Shown: positions 1 through 9,900 of the stretch, one piece after another
Layout of the letters: every line of letters begins with the position of its first letter
How positions within the stretch are numbered: the stretch's first letter is position 1
Source: Pycnococcus provasolii
Lineage: Eukaryota > Chlorophyta > Pseudoscourfieldiophyceae > Pseudoscourfieldiales > Pycnococcaceae
Assembly (NCBI GenBank): GCA_938743325.2
Contig: OW568866.1
Span: forward strand, 992,001 to 1,056,000
Length of the DNA stretch: 64,000 nt
Direction: 5' to 3'
Notes under the pieces: generated by a model
Told to the model about the DNA's origin: nothing
The model's input: only the letters and a program-made list of their open reading frames with translations
Databases searched by the model: none
Translations under genes and position numbers: made by a program

Positions 1-212
1 CCCTTCCCTTTGCGTTCGGACGGACAGACGGACCGGACCGTTCACCCTCTCCTTAATTCCCGATCGGGTTCTTCACGCACGCACGCACTCACAGGCCTGT
101 CAGGATAGACCTTGTCGACGAAGCCCTATTTTGGAAATAAGGTCGCGGGTCTATTTCCCCATCGCATTCCCCACTCATCTTCCCCCCATGTGAAAATTAG
201 AAAACAACGGGG

Positions 213-708
213 GCAAAAGACCGGCATTCCCCCAAAGCCTGATAATTTTCCCTTCATAACGGCGATCCCCGTGATAAATTAATGGCGCCGCGGCCGTCAG
301 CGTGCGTGCGTTCTATCAACGCAGTAATGGGATATTGAACAGCACACATAGAGCTACTGTCAGTCACAAACCAATTCTTGTTTTGACCTGAAACGGAGAA
401 GTTATCGACGTTTTGCATAATGGCCGTATAACCATAAATTTGGTCGGGATCTGATCAAAATTCCCTTTCCCCCGACCAAAATTCCCGTTATACGGCATAA
501 TACGGAGATCAACGAATACATGTCCGTTTCAGGTCGGATAAAGACGGGGTTTCTCGCAGATGGCTGCCCAATGTGTCCTCTTCAATAGCCCATAGAGTGC
601 GTTGATGGAACACGCACACAGCGCTAGCCCCAGCGCCATTAATTTATAACGGGGATCGCCGTTATGAAGGGAAAATTATCAGGCTGTGGCGGGATGCCGG
701 TCTTTTGC
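213..708. mobile_element. Foldback / MITE-like element with ~220-bp imperfect inverted arms
   Basis: Bases 213-227 read as the reverse complement of 694-708, and the match continues inward (235-290 against 630-690, then the GACCTGAAACGGA and TATACGGC blocks) to a centre near 460. The whole 496 bp can therefore fold into one long imperfect hairpin. No coding frame of note lies inside and I see no clear target duplication. This fits a non-autonomous DNA transposon or foldback element, but the superfamily cannot be told. Bases 1-212 and 709-863 hold no gene that I can support; 70-90 has a short ACGC run. Confidence 0.7.
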
Positions 709-863
709 TTTGGTCTTGTGACAACTTTACCGGTTGTATCCTAAACCTCCCTAGGTTGTCTCCAAGGAGGAACGACGCCACTAAAATTGTTAGGAATAGT
801 TAAGTTACTAGTAAGGGAAGGTCACCAAAAGGTCCCGGGTCCAAAGCTTGGGGTCACCGGGGA

Positions 864-1057
864 TTACACCTTTTCTTACCTGAGTAGTGTGTCCGTCTTT
901 ATAACCGGGCCACAGATGGTTCCCCAAGAACAAACCTTAACAAGGCGTGTCTGTGACATGCGCCAAAGACGCATAGTTACACCTTTTCTTACCTGAGTAG
1001 TGTGTCCGTCTTTATAACCGGGCCACAGATGGTTCCCCAAGAACAAACCTTAACAAG
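864..1057. repeat. Tandem repeat of 81-bp blocks (864-944 and 977-1057), 113-bp spacing
   Basis: The block starting TTACACCTTTTCTTACC at 864 recurs at 977 and appears identical over 81 bases. The sequence after the first copy (GCGTGTCTGTGACATGC, 945-961) reappears at 5989-6005, on the far side of the Copia insertion. The second unit was therefore cut by that insertion directly after its ACAAG. Parts of the block (ATGGTNCCCCAA, AAACCT) resemble the 178-bp repeats at 6045-6718, so both may come from one old element. Confidence 0.75.
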
Positions 1058-1273
1058 TGTGGCAGGTGGCGCCTTGAGTTGCCGCGGTACGCTCTGCCGC
1101 GCGTACACTTACGAAGGAGTACTTAAGGTAAACCGGAAAAAGGTGAGAGTTACACGTAAAGGGAAACAAAGACAACCGTTCCTAAGGCGGCTATCCCCGG
1201 GGACTTCCCCGGGGGCCTTAGGGGTCAAGAGCCTCGTTCGGCGTTAACCACCTGAATTAGGGGTTAAGCCACA
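1058..1273 (-). repeat. Copia LTR (3' LTR of the first element), 216 bp
   Basis: This 216-bp terminal repeat starts TGTGGC and ends GCCACA. It contains the palindromic CCCCGGGGA core about 145 bases in. By eye it is identical to the copies at 37942-38157, 41381-41596 and 44839-45054. It borders the ACAAG target duplication on its left. Confidence 0.93.
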
Positions 1274-1496
1274 CACCACCCACGCCGAACAGGCGAAGGT
1301 GCTGCACGTGTAAGGTAAAACTGAAGGTAAAAGAAAAACCACAAAAGGTGGAAAAGAAACCGAAAACGAAAATGAAACCGATGAGGACACTGTCCGGCCA
1401 ATGCCATGCATGGACCCAAAATTGCCACGAAGGCGTATAAACAAAAAGAAAAGAAAAGAAAAGATGAGAGAGCGTCAGGGTGATCAGTCCTGCGCA

Positions 1497-4400
1497 TTAG
1501 AATGCATCGCCATCGGCGTGTGCTGTGGTCTGCTTCATGCGTTTGGCTGACGGCTCATCGGCCGATGCCTGCGCTGAAGTCCTAATGAAATTTAGTACGC
1601 GGTAACCCCACGACTTAAGTACCTGCATGAGGTGTTGAATTCGTTGAAAAGACAAAGGTTTTGTGAGTGCATCAGATGGGTTATCGTCACCTGGAGTATG
1701 AAGGAGCTTGAAGACTCCAGCACGAGCGTGCTCGCGCGTAAAGAACAATCGCGTCCTGATATGCTTCATGGACGTGTTGTGAATCGGATTGGTCAAGATA
1801 TTTCTGCACGTAGTTGAGTCGCTGAAGAGGAAAGTTTGCACGCTTAGTTGAAAAGCATGAAGAAACAACTGCTTCCAATAGAGAAGATGAGTGACTGCGG
1901 TCGCTCCGGCGACGGTCTCGGCCTCTCCACTGCTCAGAGTAGTATACGGCTGATGCTTGCAGTACCAATCCAAAAGACAATTTCCACATGTAACATACAA
2001 TCCAGAAATACTTCGCCCAGTTATAGGACAGCTTGCGTGACTCGCATCAACCAGAACTGATAGGGCCAGTGGCTGATCGATAGCCTTATACTCCAGACCT
2101 TCTTCACATGTGTTGACCAGGTAAGTAAGAATCCGAATCAACTGATTCCAATGCGTGGGATCAGGATTACTTAACGCCCGAGAAATAACAATCAGCGCAA
2201 CGCTGATATCATGACGTGTGCATCTATTCACCCACAGAAGAGCTGAGAATAAAGAAAGGAAAGGCCTAGTCTTCATCTTGAGCTTTTCAGCCTCGGTCAG
2301 CTCAGACTTAACTTTAATGACGAAATGAGATGACATAGGAGTATTAATTTCCGGGTTCTGCTCCAAATTGTAGGTGCGAGCCAAATCCATTATGTATGCC
2401 TTTTGGTTTAGCAGAAATGATCCATCAGGTAGATAGTTAACCTTTATGTTGAACATTCGGGTGAGCTGCTCCTGCTGCGAGCCAATATCGAATCGCTTGC
2501 AGAGTGCATCCATGAATCTGTCACGTTCTAAGTGATCGGAGTAGGCGATCTTTCCATCGTCCGTATGCACAAACAATGCAATGATGGGAACTCCATTCTT
2601 GTGAAGGAACCAGAGACTGGTGTCGGCGGGTGACTGAGACATGCCATACCCTTCCAAGAAAGAGAAGAAGTCAACCATCCAGTTGTGCCCGCTCTGACGC
2701 AATCCGTAAAGAGACTTGACTAACAGCCATATCAATTCGTTTCCATTTTCATCGTAGCGCTCCAGACCATGTGGCGGCTTCATGTAAATCGTCTCAGTCA
2801 GGTAGCTATGAAGGTAAGCAGCGCGGACATCGAACTCGTCCATCTTCATTTCATACGTTACCACGATAAACATAAACATCCGCATGGTAGATACCTTCGG
2901 AGTAGATGCGTATGTCTCAAAGAAATCCACGCCAAAGATCTGAGTAAAACCTTGAGCCACCAATCGAGCCTTAGCTTTGAGAAGAAGTCCAGTGATTGGG
3001 TCGAACTTGATCTCAAATATGACGCGACCTCTGATCGTATGTTGTCCAGCTGGAAGGTACACCCAGCGGTATACGCCGTTCCGTTCCATGTTACTGATCT
3101 CGGTGCCCATAGCCTCAAGGTACAGTGACTTGAGCGGACCAGGTTTCATAGCCATGAGCTCGCGGCTATTCGTCGGAACAAATATATTCTTGCGATTCTC
3201 CGATGTGAGAATTGGATTCGTGTCTGCAGTCTGTGCCGTCATAAGTGCTGCGCTGCCCTTGACATCGAATTCATTTTTCTTCGCATCGTCGAATTCTCCA
3301 TTCGAGAAAGCGATCTCGTAGACTTGCGTATTCGTATCGTATCCAACGATTAGTCCATCCCATCCGGGCCAGGCGTGCAGTTCAACCTTGCGGAACATGT
3401 TCTGCTCAGGCTTTGCGTGCTGCAGTATTTGATCCCATACCTCTGGATGATACTCGAGAAGTCCAATGAGATAAACGAAGGTGGTACCTTTGTTTGCGGT
3501 GTGTATCTCTGCAACTGAATTGATGAAATCGCCCTCTTGCCAGAGGAACACATCTTTGACTCTGATGTCCTCTAAACGAGTGTTCCTGCGGATGACGGCA
3601 GGAGTAAGTCCGTCATGTGAGGATCTGCAGAGTCGGTAAACCGCGACATCCCATCGCGTCTTGCCGCATGACTTGCCATTTGGGTGACGGTATACCTCTT
3701 CTCCTGCTGGAATGCTGAAGAGGTATTCCCAGCGGTCAACGGTGACGGACTCCCAGTCCGGTATCACAAGGGTAATGCTGAGTGTCTTGTTTGCGTCGAA
3801 TACGGCCTCACAATCTCGGATGTGCAGCTGAAGTTCGGTGACACTCGGAAATGGTGGATTGGCAAATATGGAATCATAGTTTTTGAGCCGATCTATGGAT
3901 TCTGCGAATGGTGTGTCAGGATTGGAGCCGCGTGCAAGGCGTTGGTTGGCTCCATCCGTACGGTTGTAAGCTTCGTAGGTGTGGTCGCCAGTTATCCGCG
4001 TGATGCGCTTGTACACCCGGTCGTTGACCATCTGTTCGCTGTGACCGTGGATGCCCAATGCGCCGAGGTCGGGTTCGCCACCACCCTCAATTGGCGATGC
4101 ACCACCCTCAGTTGGCGGTGCTTGATTGAGCGCGTCATGGATGAACTTGTCGACCTCGTCCAAACCATCTCCTCCACCACCCTCGACAGGCGCAGCCGTG
4201 CCAGAAACGGTGTGGCTGTCGACGCCCGAGATGGTGTTGTCGGAACTCGTGGCGAGTTCGACGGAGAGAAGGCGATGTCCGCGGATGTATACTGTATCTG
4301 TTACGGGATCGTAGACGTATGCGCTGTGCGCGTCTTTGAAACCTAGATAGATGTACTGCTTCCCATGCGGCTGCATTGCGTTGCGGAGCTGCTTGGGTAT

Positions 4401-5573
4401 GTACACGTAGATGAGGCTGCCGATAATGCGGAGCGCAGAGAGATCGTCGGCAGACCGAAAGAGTTCGATGGATGGAATTTTATCGGTAGCACCGTGCGTC
4501 ATGTTGTTGTAGATGATCGCGACGGTCTTGAGGACGATGGGCCAGTATTTGCGCGGCACGTGCGGTGCTGCGAATAATATGGCCATGACATGCGTCCAGA
4601 GAGTATCAATGATTCGCTCGTGCCTGCCGCCCGCCTTCTTGTCGTACGGCGGCGTAGTGCTGGTATGAATGTTGTTGGCGAGAGCAGTTTTCTTCATTTC
4701 GCCTTCATTCAGGACTTTTTCGCTGTCAGCGCGCAATTCTTTGATTTCGATGCCCTTGCTGCGCATGAATGCGACGTACTGCAGAAGTGCGTTTGCAGAA
4801 TCGCTCTTCTTCCGCAATGCGTACGGCACAGTATGACGGGTCTTGTCGTCCGTGAAGTGAATGAAGTACTTGTCGCCTCGATATGATGGTGTCGGAACAT
4901 CGGTCTTGATGTCCGTGTGAACGAGTGCGCCGCCGACGCGGTCCGTTCGTTCTGATTGACGATGTTTGGGGATGTCGTGTGCTTTCCCTTCAACGCAGCC
5001 TCGACAGAGGTGCGTGAGTTTCTTGGTGGCGGTGTCTGCTGATGTCTTATGTTCGCCGAATTTTGCTCCGGCCGCAATGCTAGCCTTGATTTTCGTTTCG
5101 TTGAAATGAGCGAGTCGCAGATGCAGCAGACGTAGTCCCTCTAGCGCATGGATAGCGTATGCAGCTGCTGGGGATTGATGGAATGTGGTGTCGATCGTCA
5201 TGTCGAAGTCGAGTGGCGGTGCCACCTCGACGCAGAAGAAGTTGTCGACGATCTTGATGGGGTACGTGTTTCCTCTGTTGTCGTAGAGCTCGAGTCTGCT
5301 GAGCGAGACGTCCCAGCCGTTGGCCGCGAGCTGCACGAGCGACAGAAGATTTCGTGAGATGGTTGTGCAAGTTATCACCTGCTTGAGGTCGATTCGCGCT
5401 CGTAATCCTTCGAGCGAATTGAGCGCGATGCTGAGCCTCTGTATAATTCTGCCCCTGAAATTTCCCATGAGTGTTTCGATCTGGACGTCGCTGCCCGACG
5501 TGCCTCCAATAAAGTAGAGGACGTGATTCGTAGCGGCGCTGTCCAGTATTAGATATCCGTCAGTGGACATCAT
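1497..5573 (-). CDS. Copia pol polyprotein (protease-integrase-RT-RNase H) of the first element
   Basis: This open frame of 1358 codons starts at the doubled ATG at 5568-5573. Visible in order: an aspartic protease motif (LDSAATNH), a GAG-pre-integrase zinc motif (H..H with CRGC), the integrase core (VHTDIKTDV through ELRADS and the GRHER region), a Copia-type reverse transcriptase (RVT_2), and RNase H with TLSSGEAE and SDSTT. Integrase before reverse transcriptase is diagnostic for Copia and separates it from Gypsy elements. The gag zinc-knuckle frame (CFKCGQLGHYANKC) ends over the pol start at 5570-5573. It belongs to the mobile element, not to the host. Confidence 0.92.
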   Translation of the reverse strand: MMSTDGYLILDSAATNHVLYFIGGTSGSDVQIETLMGNFRGRIIQRLSIALNSLEGLRARIDLKQVITCTTISRNLLSLVQLAANGWDVSLSRLELYDNRGNTYPIKIVDNFFCVEVAPPLDFDMTIDTTFHQSPAAAYAIHALEGLRLLHLRLAHFNETKIKASIAAGAKFGEHKTSADTATKKLTHLCRGCVEGKAHDIPKHRQSERTDRVGGALVHTDIKTDVPTPSYRGDKYFIHFTDDKTRHTVPYALRKKSDSANALLQYVAFMRSKGIEIKELRADSEKVLNEGEMKKTALANNIHTSTTPPYDKKAGGRHERIIDTLWTHVMAILFAAPHVPRKYWPIVLKTVAIIYNNMTHGATDKIPSIELFRSADDLSALRIIGSLIYVYIPKQLRNAMQPHGKQYIYLGFKDAHSAYVYDPVTDTVYIRGHRLLSVELATSSDNTISGVDSHTVSGTAAPVEGGGGDGLDEVDKFIHDALNQAPPTEGGASPIEGGGEPDLGALGIHGHSEQMVNDRVYKRITRITGDHTYEAYNRTDGANQRLARGSNPDTPFAESIDRLKNYDSIFANPPFPSVTELQLHIRDCEAVFDANKTLSITLVIPDWESVTVDRWEYLFSIPAGEEVYRHPNGKSCGKTRWDVAVYRLCRSSHDGLTPAVIRRNTRLEDIRVKDVFLWQEGDFINSVAEIHTANKGTTFVYLIGLLEYHPEVWDQILQHAKPEQNMFRKVELHAWPGWDGLIVGYDTNTQVYEIAFSNGEFDDAKKNEFDVKGSAALMTAQTADTNPILTSENRKNIFVPTNSRELMAMKPGPLKSLYLEAMGTEISNMERNGVYRWVYLPAGQHTIRGRVIFEIKFDPITGLLLKAKARLVAQGFTQIFGVDFFETYASTPKVSTMRMFMFIVVTYEMKMDEFDVRAAYLHSYLTETIYMKPPHGLERYDENGNELIWLLVKSLYGLRQSGHNWMVDFFSFLEGYGMSQSPADTSLWFLHKNGVPIIALFVHTDDGKIAYSDHLERDRFMDALCKRFDIGSQQEQLTRMFNIKVNYLPDGSFLLNQKAYIMDLARTYNLEQNPEINTPMSSHFVIKVKSELTEAEKLKMKTRPFLSLFSALLWVNRCTRHDISVALIVISRALSNPDPTHWNQLIRILTYLVNTCEEGLEYKAIDQPLALSVLVDASHASCPITGRSISGLYVTCGNCLLDWYCKHQPYTTLSSGEAETVAGATAVTHLLYWKQLFLHAFQLSVQTFLFSDSTTCRNILTNPIHNTSMKHIRTRLFFTREHARAGVFKLLHTPGDDNPSDALTKPLSFQRIQHLMQVLKSWGYRVLNFIRTSAQASADEPSAKRMKQTTAHADGDAF

Positions 5574-6044
5574 TTCTGATCCTCCAGTTTATCCGTTAGA
5601 AAAGCAACTTGCTTCTTCAGTATCGATGTCGGGTTTCCGTCTTTCGGGGGATTTGGACACTTGTTGGCGTAATGCCCAAGCTGCCCACATTTGAAACATT
5701 CAACGTCCTTGATGTCGATCTGTCCATACTGGGTGTATCCGCGGCCGTATCCTCGTCCGCGGCCTCCCGCTGCACCACGGCCTCCGCGTCCGCGTCCTCC
5801 TCCATGCCGCGCGTACACTTACGAAGGAGTACTTAAGGTAAACCGGAAAAAGGTGAGAGTTACACGTAAAGGGAAACAAAGACAACCGTTCCTAAGGCGG
5901 CTATCCCCGGGGACTTCCCCGGGGGCCTTAGGGGTCAAGAGCCTCGTTCGGCGTTAACCACCTGAATTAGGGGTTAAGCCACAACAAGGCGTGTCTGTGA
6001 CATGCCGGTCACCTCACGAGAGAGGAAGCGGGAAGGGGGGGAGG

Positions 6045-6718
6045 GTGTGCTCACGAAAGCCGGAATGGCGTCGCCATACGCGAACGCCTGTCCAGCCCTG
6101 AACCCGGGCTGGCCGAGTTTGTGAGCCGTCCAGCGATGGTCCCCCAACAGGAAACCTCGCTGCCCAGCTAACAGGGTCTCACTGACCCTCATCACTGGAC
6201 AACCTACATTACTCCGCAACATTAACAACGACAGCTCCAACTCCTTAATCTTCTCAGCAGCAGCTGTCGATCCAGACTCCAGCGCGGCCAATCGTCCGGC
6301 GAGAACCTCCACAGAGACAGGAGAAGGTAAAGGAGTAGGAATCTTCTCTTCTTCTTTCTCTTCTCCTTCAGCTTGCGCAGCAGCGTCCTTAAATTCTTCT
6401 TCGCCTCCTTGCGAGGCGGTTGCGTCGTCTTCTGACGACATAAGTTAATCTCTTATCTTCTTAATCACTGATTAAGGGTCAATTGTCACTCAGGTAAAGT
6501 GTGCGTCCACCCGTACTACTAGTAGTCGGAGGCTTCGTGAGTGTGCTCACGAAAGCCGGAATGGCGTCGCCATACGCGAACGCCTGTCCAGCCCTGAACC
6601 CGGGCTGGCCGAGTTTGTGAGCCGTCCAGCGATGGTCCCCCAACAGGAAACCTCGCTGCCCAGCTAACAGGGTCTCACTGACCCTCATCACTGGACAACC
6701 TACATTACTCCGCAACAT
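6045..6718 (-). repeat. Remnant with 178-bp direct repeats (6045-6222 and 6541-6718) around an acidic ORF start
   Basis: Two 178-bp direct copies, starting GTGTGCTCACGAAAGCC, lie 496 bp apart and look identical. Between them on the minus strand an ATG at 6441 opens a frame of about 70 residues. It is rich in Glu and Ala, with a short heptad-like stretch (AALESGSTAAAEKIKELE), and then runs into the second repeat. The layout recalls the leader and first frame of a retroelement of the DIRS or LTR kind, but no enzymatic domain remains, so the family is unknown. It looks broken. Its left neighbour is the right flank of the Copia insertion. Confidence 0.55.
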
Positions 6719-6936
6719 CCAATACCTGGTATTATTTTTTTTATAAGTGGGTGATCACCGCACGCAAGAAACCCGTCTGCCCGTGTTTCTTGCCAACCCC
6801 CTGTCAGCCTGTTTCTTGCGGCCTTGGCTTTCCCCTCGTCACACACACTTTTACTTTTACACACGCTTGTGTGCCAATTCATTGTTCTGTACTGTACTGG
6901 CGGCGTGCCTGCAAAGTCGATATAGTCGATCTCTCT

Positions 6937-9900
6937 ATGGGGTGCGCGTCATCAAACGCGGCGCGCTCGTCCTCGTCCTCGTCCTCGTCGACGTCAAAGA
7001 CAACGACCTCAACGACGCCGCTGCCAGTCAAGCAAATCAGCGATGTAAGTGGGAAACAGAACAACGAACACTTACCTGAATCGCCCGTGTACCGAGCAGT
7101 CGCTTTAGCATGGCTTGCACAGTTTGTTAAGGCGCAAGCCGGAACGACGCATAGCTGGGACGTCGTCAAGGAATTCATGGCTGAGGAGGATGGAGGTGGT
7201 ACGGATACTGTATTGATAGTGACGCCCGTCAATCTAGAGACGCACCGCGATAAGCGACGCGCGGCTGAAAAAACAAAGAGTGGCAAGCCTGTTCCGGTGG
7301 AGTACCGCGACATCCCGTTCGAGCAGATGTACACGACGGATATCGTCGAGTGCTTCGTACGTTCGCTGGCACGCAAAGAGCACATGAGCTACGCGCAAGC
7401 AAAGAATCTTCCTGTTGGCGCGCCGACGTACTTCATATCGCACGCGTGGGGAAGCACTTTCGTCGACCTCGTGGAGAGCGTGACTGGGGCACTTGCAGGT
7501 GCTGCTCAAGCAGATACGTACGTGTGGCTTGACATTTTCGCCATCAACCAGGACGACACGGGTGGCGTATTCTCGGCCATGAAAGAGCTCGACGACGGCC
7601 GCACGCTCGCTGGTACGATTGCGACGTCTCGCGCGACGCTCGTCGTGCTGGATAAAGATCGCGTCATTCCGTTGACGAGGTTGTGGTGCCTGTACGAGAT
7701 CGGGTCGACACCACCGCAGAAGCTGCAGCTCGTGACGCACGGATTCTCAGAAAAGGACGTGTCACATCACATTCGCAACATCGACGCGGAGACGGCGCTG
7801 TGCTTTTCACCCGCGGACAAGGAGATGATTCACGGCGAAATCACGGGCAAGTTTGGGTTTGCGAGCATGCAGCACTTCACGGAGGAGCTCAAGCTGCGTT
7901 TCATGCTCCGTCCGATGAGCTACGAGTCGGATTTGCAGGCGTTGCGAGAGCGTGGACAGAGCAACGAGTACCAGTTGGACGAGCTGCGTGCACATGTGAC
8001 GTCGACCGGTGGACGTCTTGCATGCGTCGTTGGCGGACCAGGCGAGGGCAAGTCGAGCGTGGCTGCGGCAGCCCTCGACTTGGTTCACGCGTCACACTTC
8101 TGCAAACGTGCTGACGTCAGGCGCCAGGACGTGCTTGAGATGGTGAGGTCGCTAAGCTTTCAGCTTGGTCAACGCTTCGACGTCGTTCGCGAATGCCTGA
8201 TTGATCTGGAGGAAGATACCGCCGCGAAGGCGCTCGTCGACCCGGATGTCGCGGTGAACGCGTTTTTGGTGGATCCGCTGAAAAAGCTTTCTAAAATTCA
8301 AAAGCATGCGGTGATTTTGTTGGATGCGCTCGACGAGGCGGACGATGACCGGCACATTTCCAATGCTGCAGTCGGGTTGCTTCGGCATCTCGCTCGTGAT
8401 GTGCGCTCGAGTGTTTCTGTGCTTGTGACGACGCGCCCAGATGCAGATGGTGACTATCCTCGTCGACGCGTGCTGGAGCACGATTGGGAGGGTGGCATGC
8501 GCGTGATGGAGCCTGCACATGTTTTGGGATCGGCGACAGTGGCGGTGGAAGTGGAAAAGGAGGAGAGTCGCCTTCTAGGACCCTGGGAAGAGGCGATGCG
8601 CAACATGCAGAGCATAAAGGTGTACCAGATTGTTGCTCGCGAGTTTGTCAAGCGATACGGCACAAGCGTGGAGCCACCTGCGGATATTGATGCCGCGTAT
8701 AAGCTTTGGTTTGATCGCGCAGCGAAGGATGACGAGGAAGTTCGTAGGCTGATTGACATTGTACTCGCTTCGCGTGAACCTCTCTCGTCGGTGCATATTG
8801 ATCGTTTGCGTTTGCGAGAGACGTGCAAGCGCCTACCTGGTTGGGGACTTCTGTTCGAGGAGCGCGATCACCTGCTGCAGACGTTGCACTTGTCGCTGCG
8901 TGAGTTTTTGGGAGATACGAAGCGATCAGGCGAGCACGCAGCTAACGTGTCTCGTGGACATGGTGAGCTGACGCGATCGTGCCTGGAAGTTCTGAAACGT
9001 GGTGACGACGAGAAGGGGCCGGCTGTGGCGTATTCCTTGCGATATGCACACGTGCACTTGACCGAAGCGGTTGAGAAGATGCTGTATGGTGGGGATGAGA
9101 CATTGACGACAAATGTCATGAAGGAGTGGCATGCTGCGTTCTTGGTAGAACGTGAAGAGGAGGTGTCGATGATTCCTGAGGGATACAAGGCGTCACCGTG
9201 GTGTGCGACAGAGTTTGCGGGTCTATGGTTGAAGCGCCAGATGGAGGCAGGTCGAAGAGGCGTGCTCGTGGTGGAATTGCTGCGCCTCGAGAAGGCGCTT
9301 TTGGAAGCGAAGGAGAAGTTGGCAGATAATGTTACTGGGTTGGTGGCGACCGTGGAATCGCTGCATGCCTTTGTTCGCGTGCTTCGGTGGGGAGTTGGGA
9401 CGTATGCGCAGGTTGAATTCATTGCGGCGAATCTGCCGTGTACGAGTGCATGGCATCAGAGTCCAGGACAGAGGGTGCTGTCGTCTTGTACGCCGAGCCT
9501 TTGCATGCCTGCTCGTGTGGATATTGATGCTACGATTCTTAACAACATGAAAGGCCATTCTTCTTATGTGACTTCCGCATCATATTCTGCGGATGGGACG
9601 CGCATCGTCTCCGCGAGCGAGGACAAGACCGTTCGCGTGTGGGACGCAACGACCGGCGCGTGCATATCTGTGCTGAAAGGCCATTCTCGTGAGGTGACTT
9701 CCGCCTCGTATAGCGCGGATGGGACGCACATCGTCTCCGCGAGCGAGGACAAGACCGTTCGCGTGTGGGACGCGACGACCGGCGCGTGCATATCTGTGCT
9801 GGAAGGTCATTCTAATTGGGTGACTTCCGCCTCGTATAGCGCGGATGGGACGCGCATCGTCTCCGCGAGCGGGGACAAGACCGTTCGCGTCTGGGACGCG

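Larger units (their letters stand above)
1058..5983 (-). mobile_element. Ty1/Copia LTR retrotransposon, young copy
   Basis: The element lies on the minus strand. Its LTRs are at 1058-1273 and at about 5800-5983, and begin and end with the inverted hexamer TGTGGC/GCCACA. A 5-bp target duplication, ACAAG, flanks it (1053-1057 and 5984-5988). Parts in element order: zinc-knuckle end of gag (about 5818-5570), then pol (5573-1497) with protease, integrase, reverse transcriptase and RNase H in Copia order. Between pol and the left LTR lies about 220 bp of A-rich, non-coding sequence. LTRs of this family look identical here and at 37.9-45.1 kb, so insertion was recent. The copy looks broken, with about one or two breaks, although its pol frame is long and open. 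Confidence 0.93.

Noticed and set aside
1002-1247. 81-codon plus-strand frame over the LTR, seen again at 37769-38131, 41295-41570 and 44840-45028
   Set aside because: It recurs only because the LTR is repeated; no start context and opposite to element orientation.
3684-4346. 220-codon plus-strand frame inside Copia pol, repeated at 40568-41230
   Set aside because: It lies antisense to integrase/RT sequence and exists in both copies only because the element is repeated.
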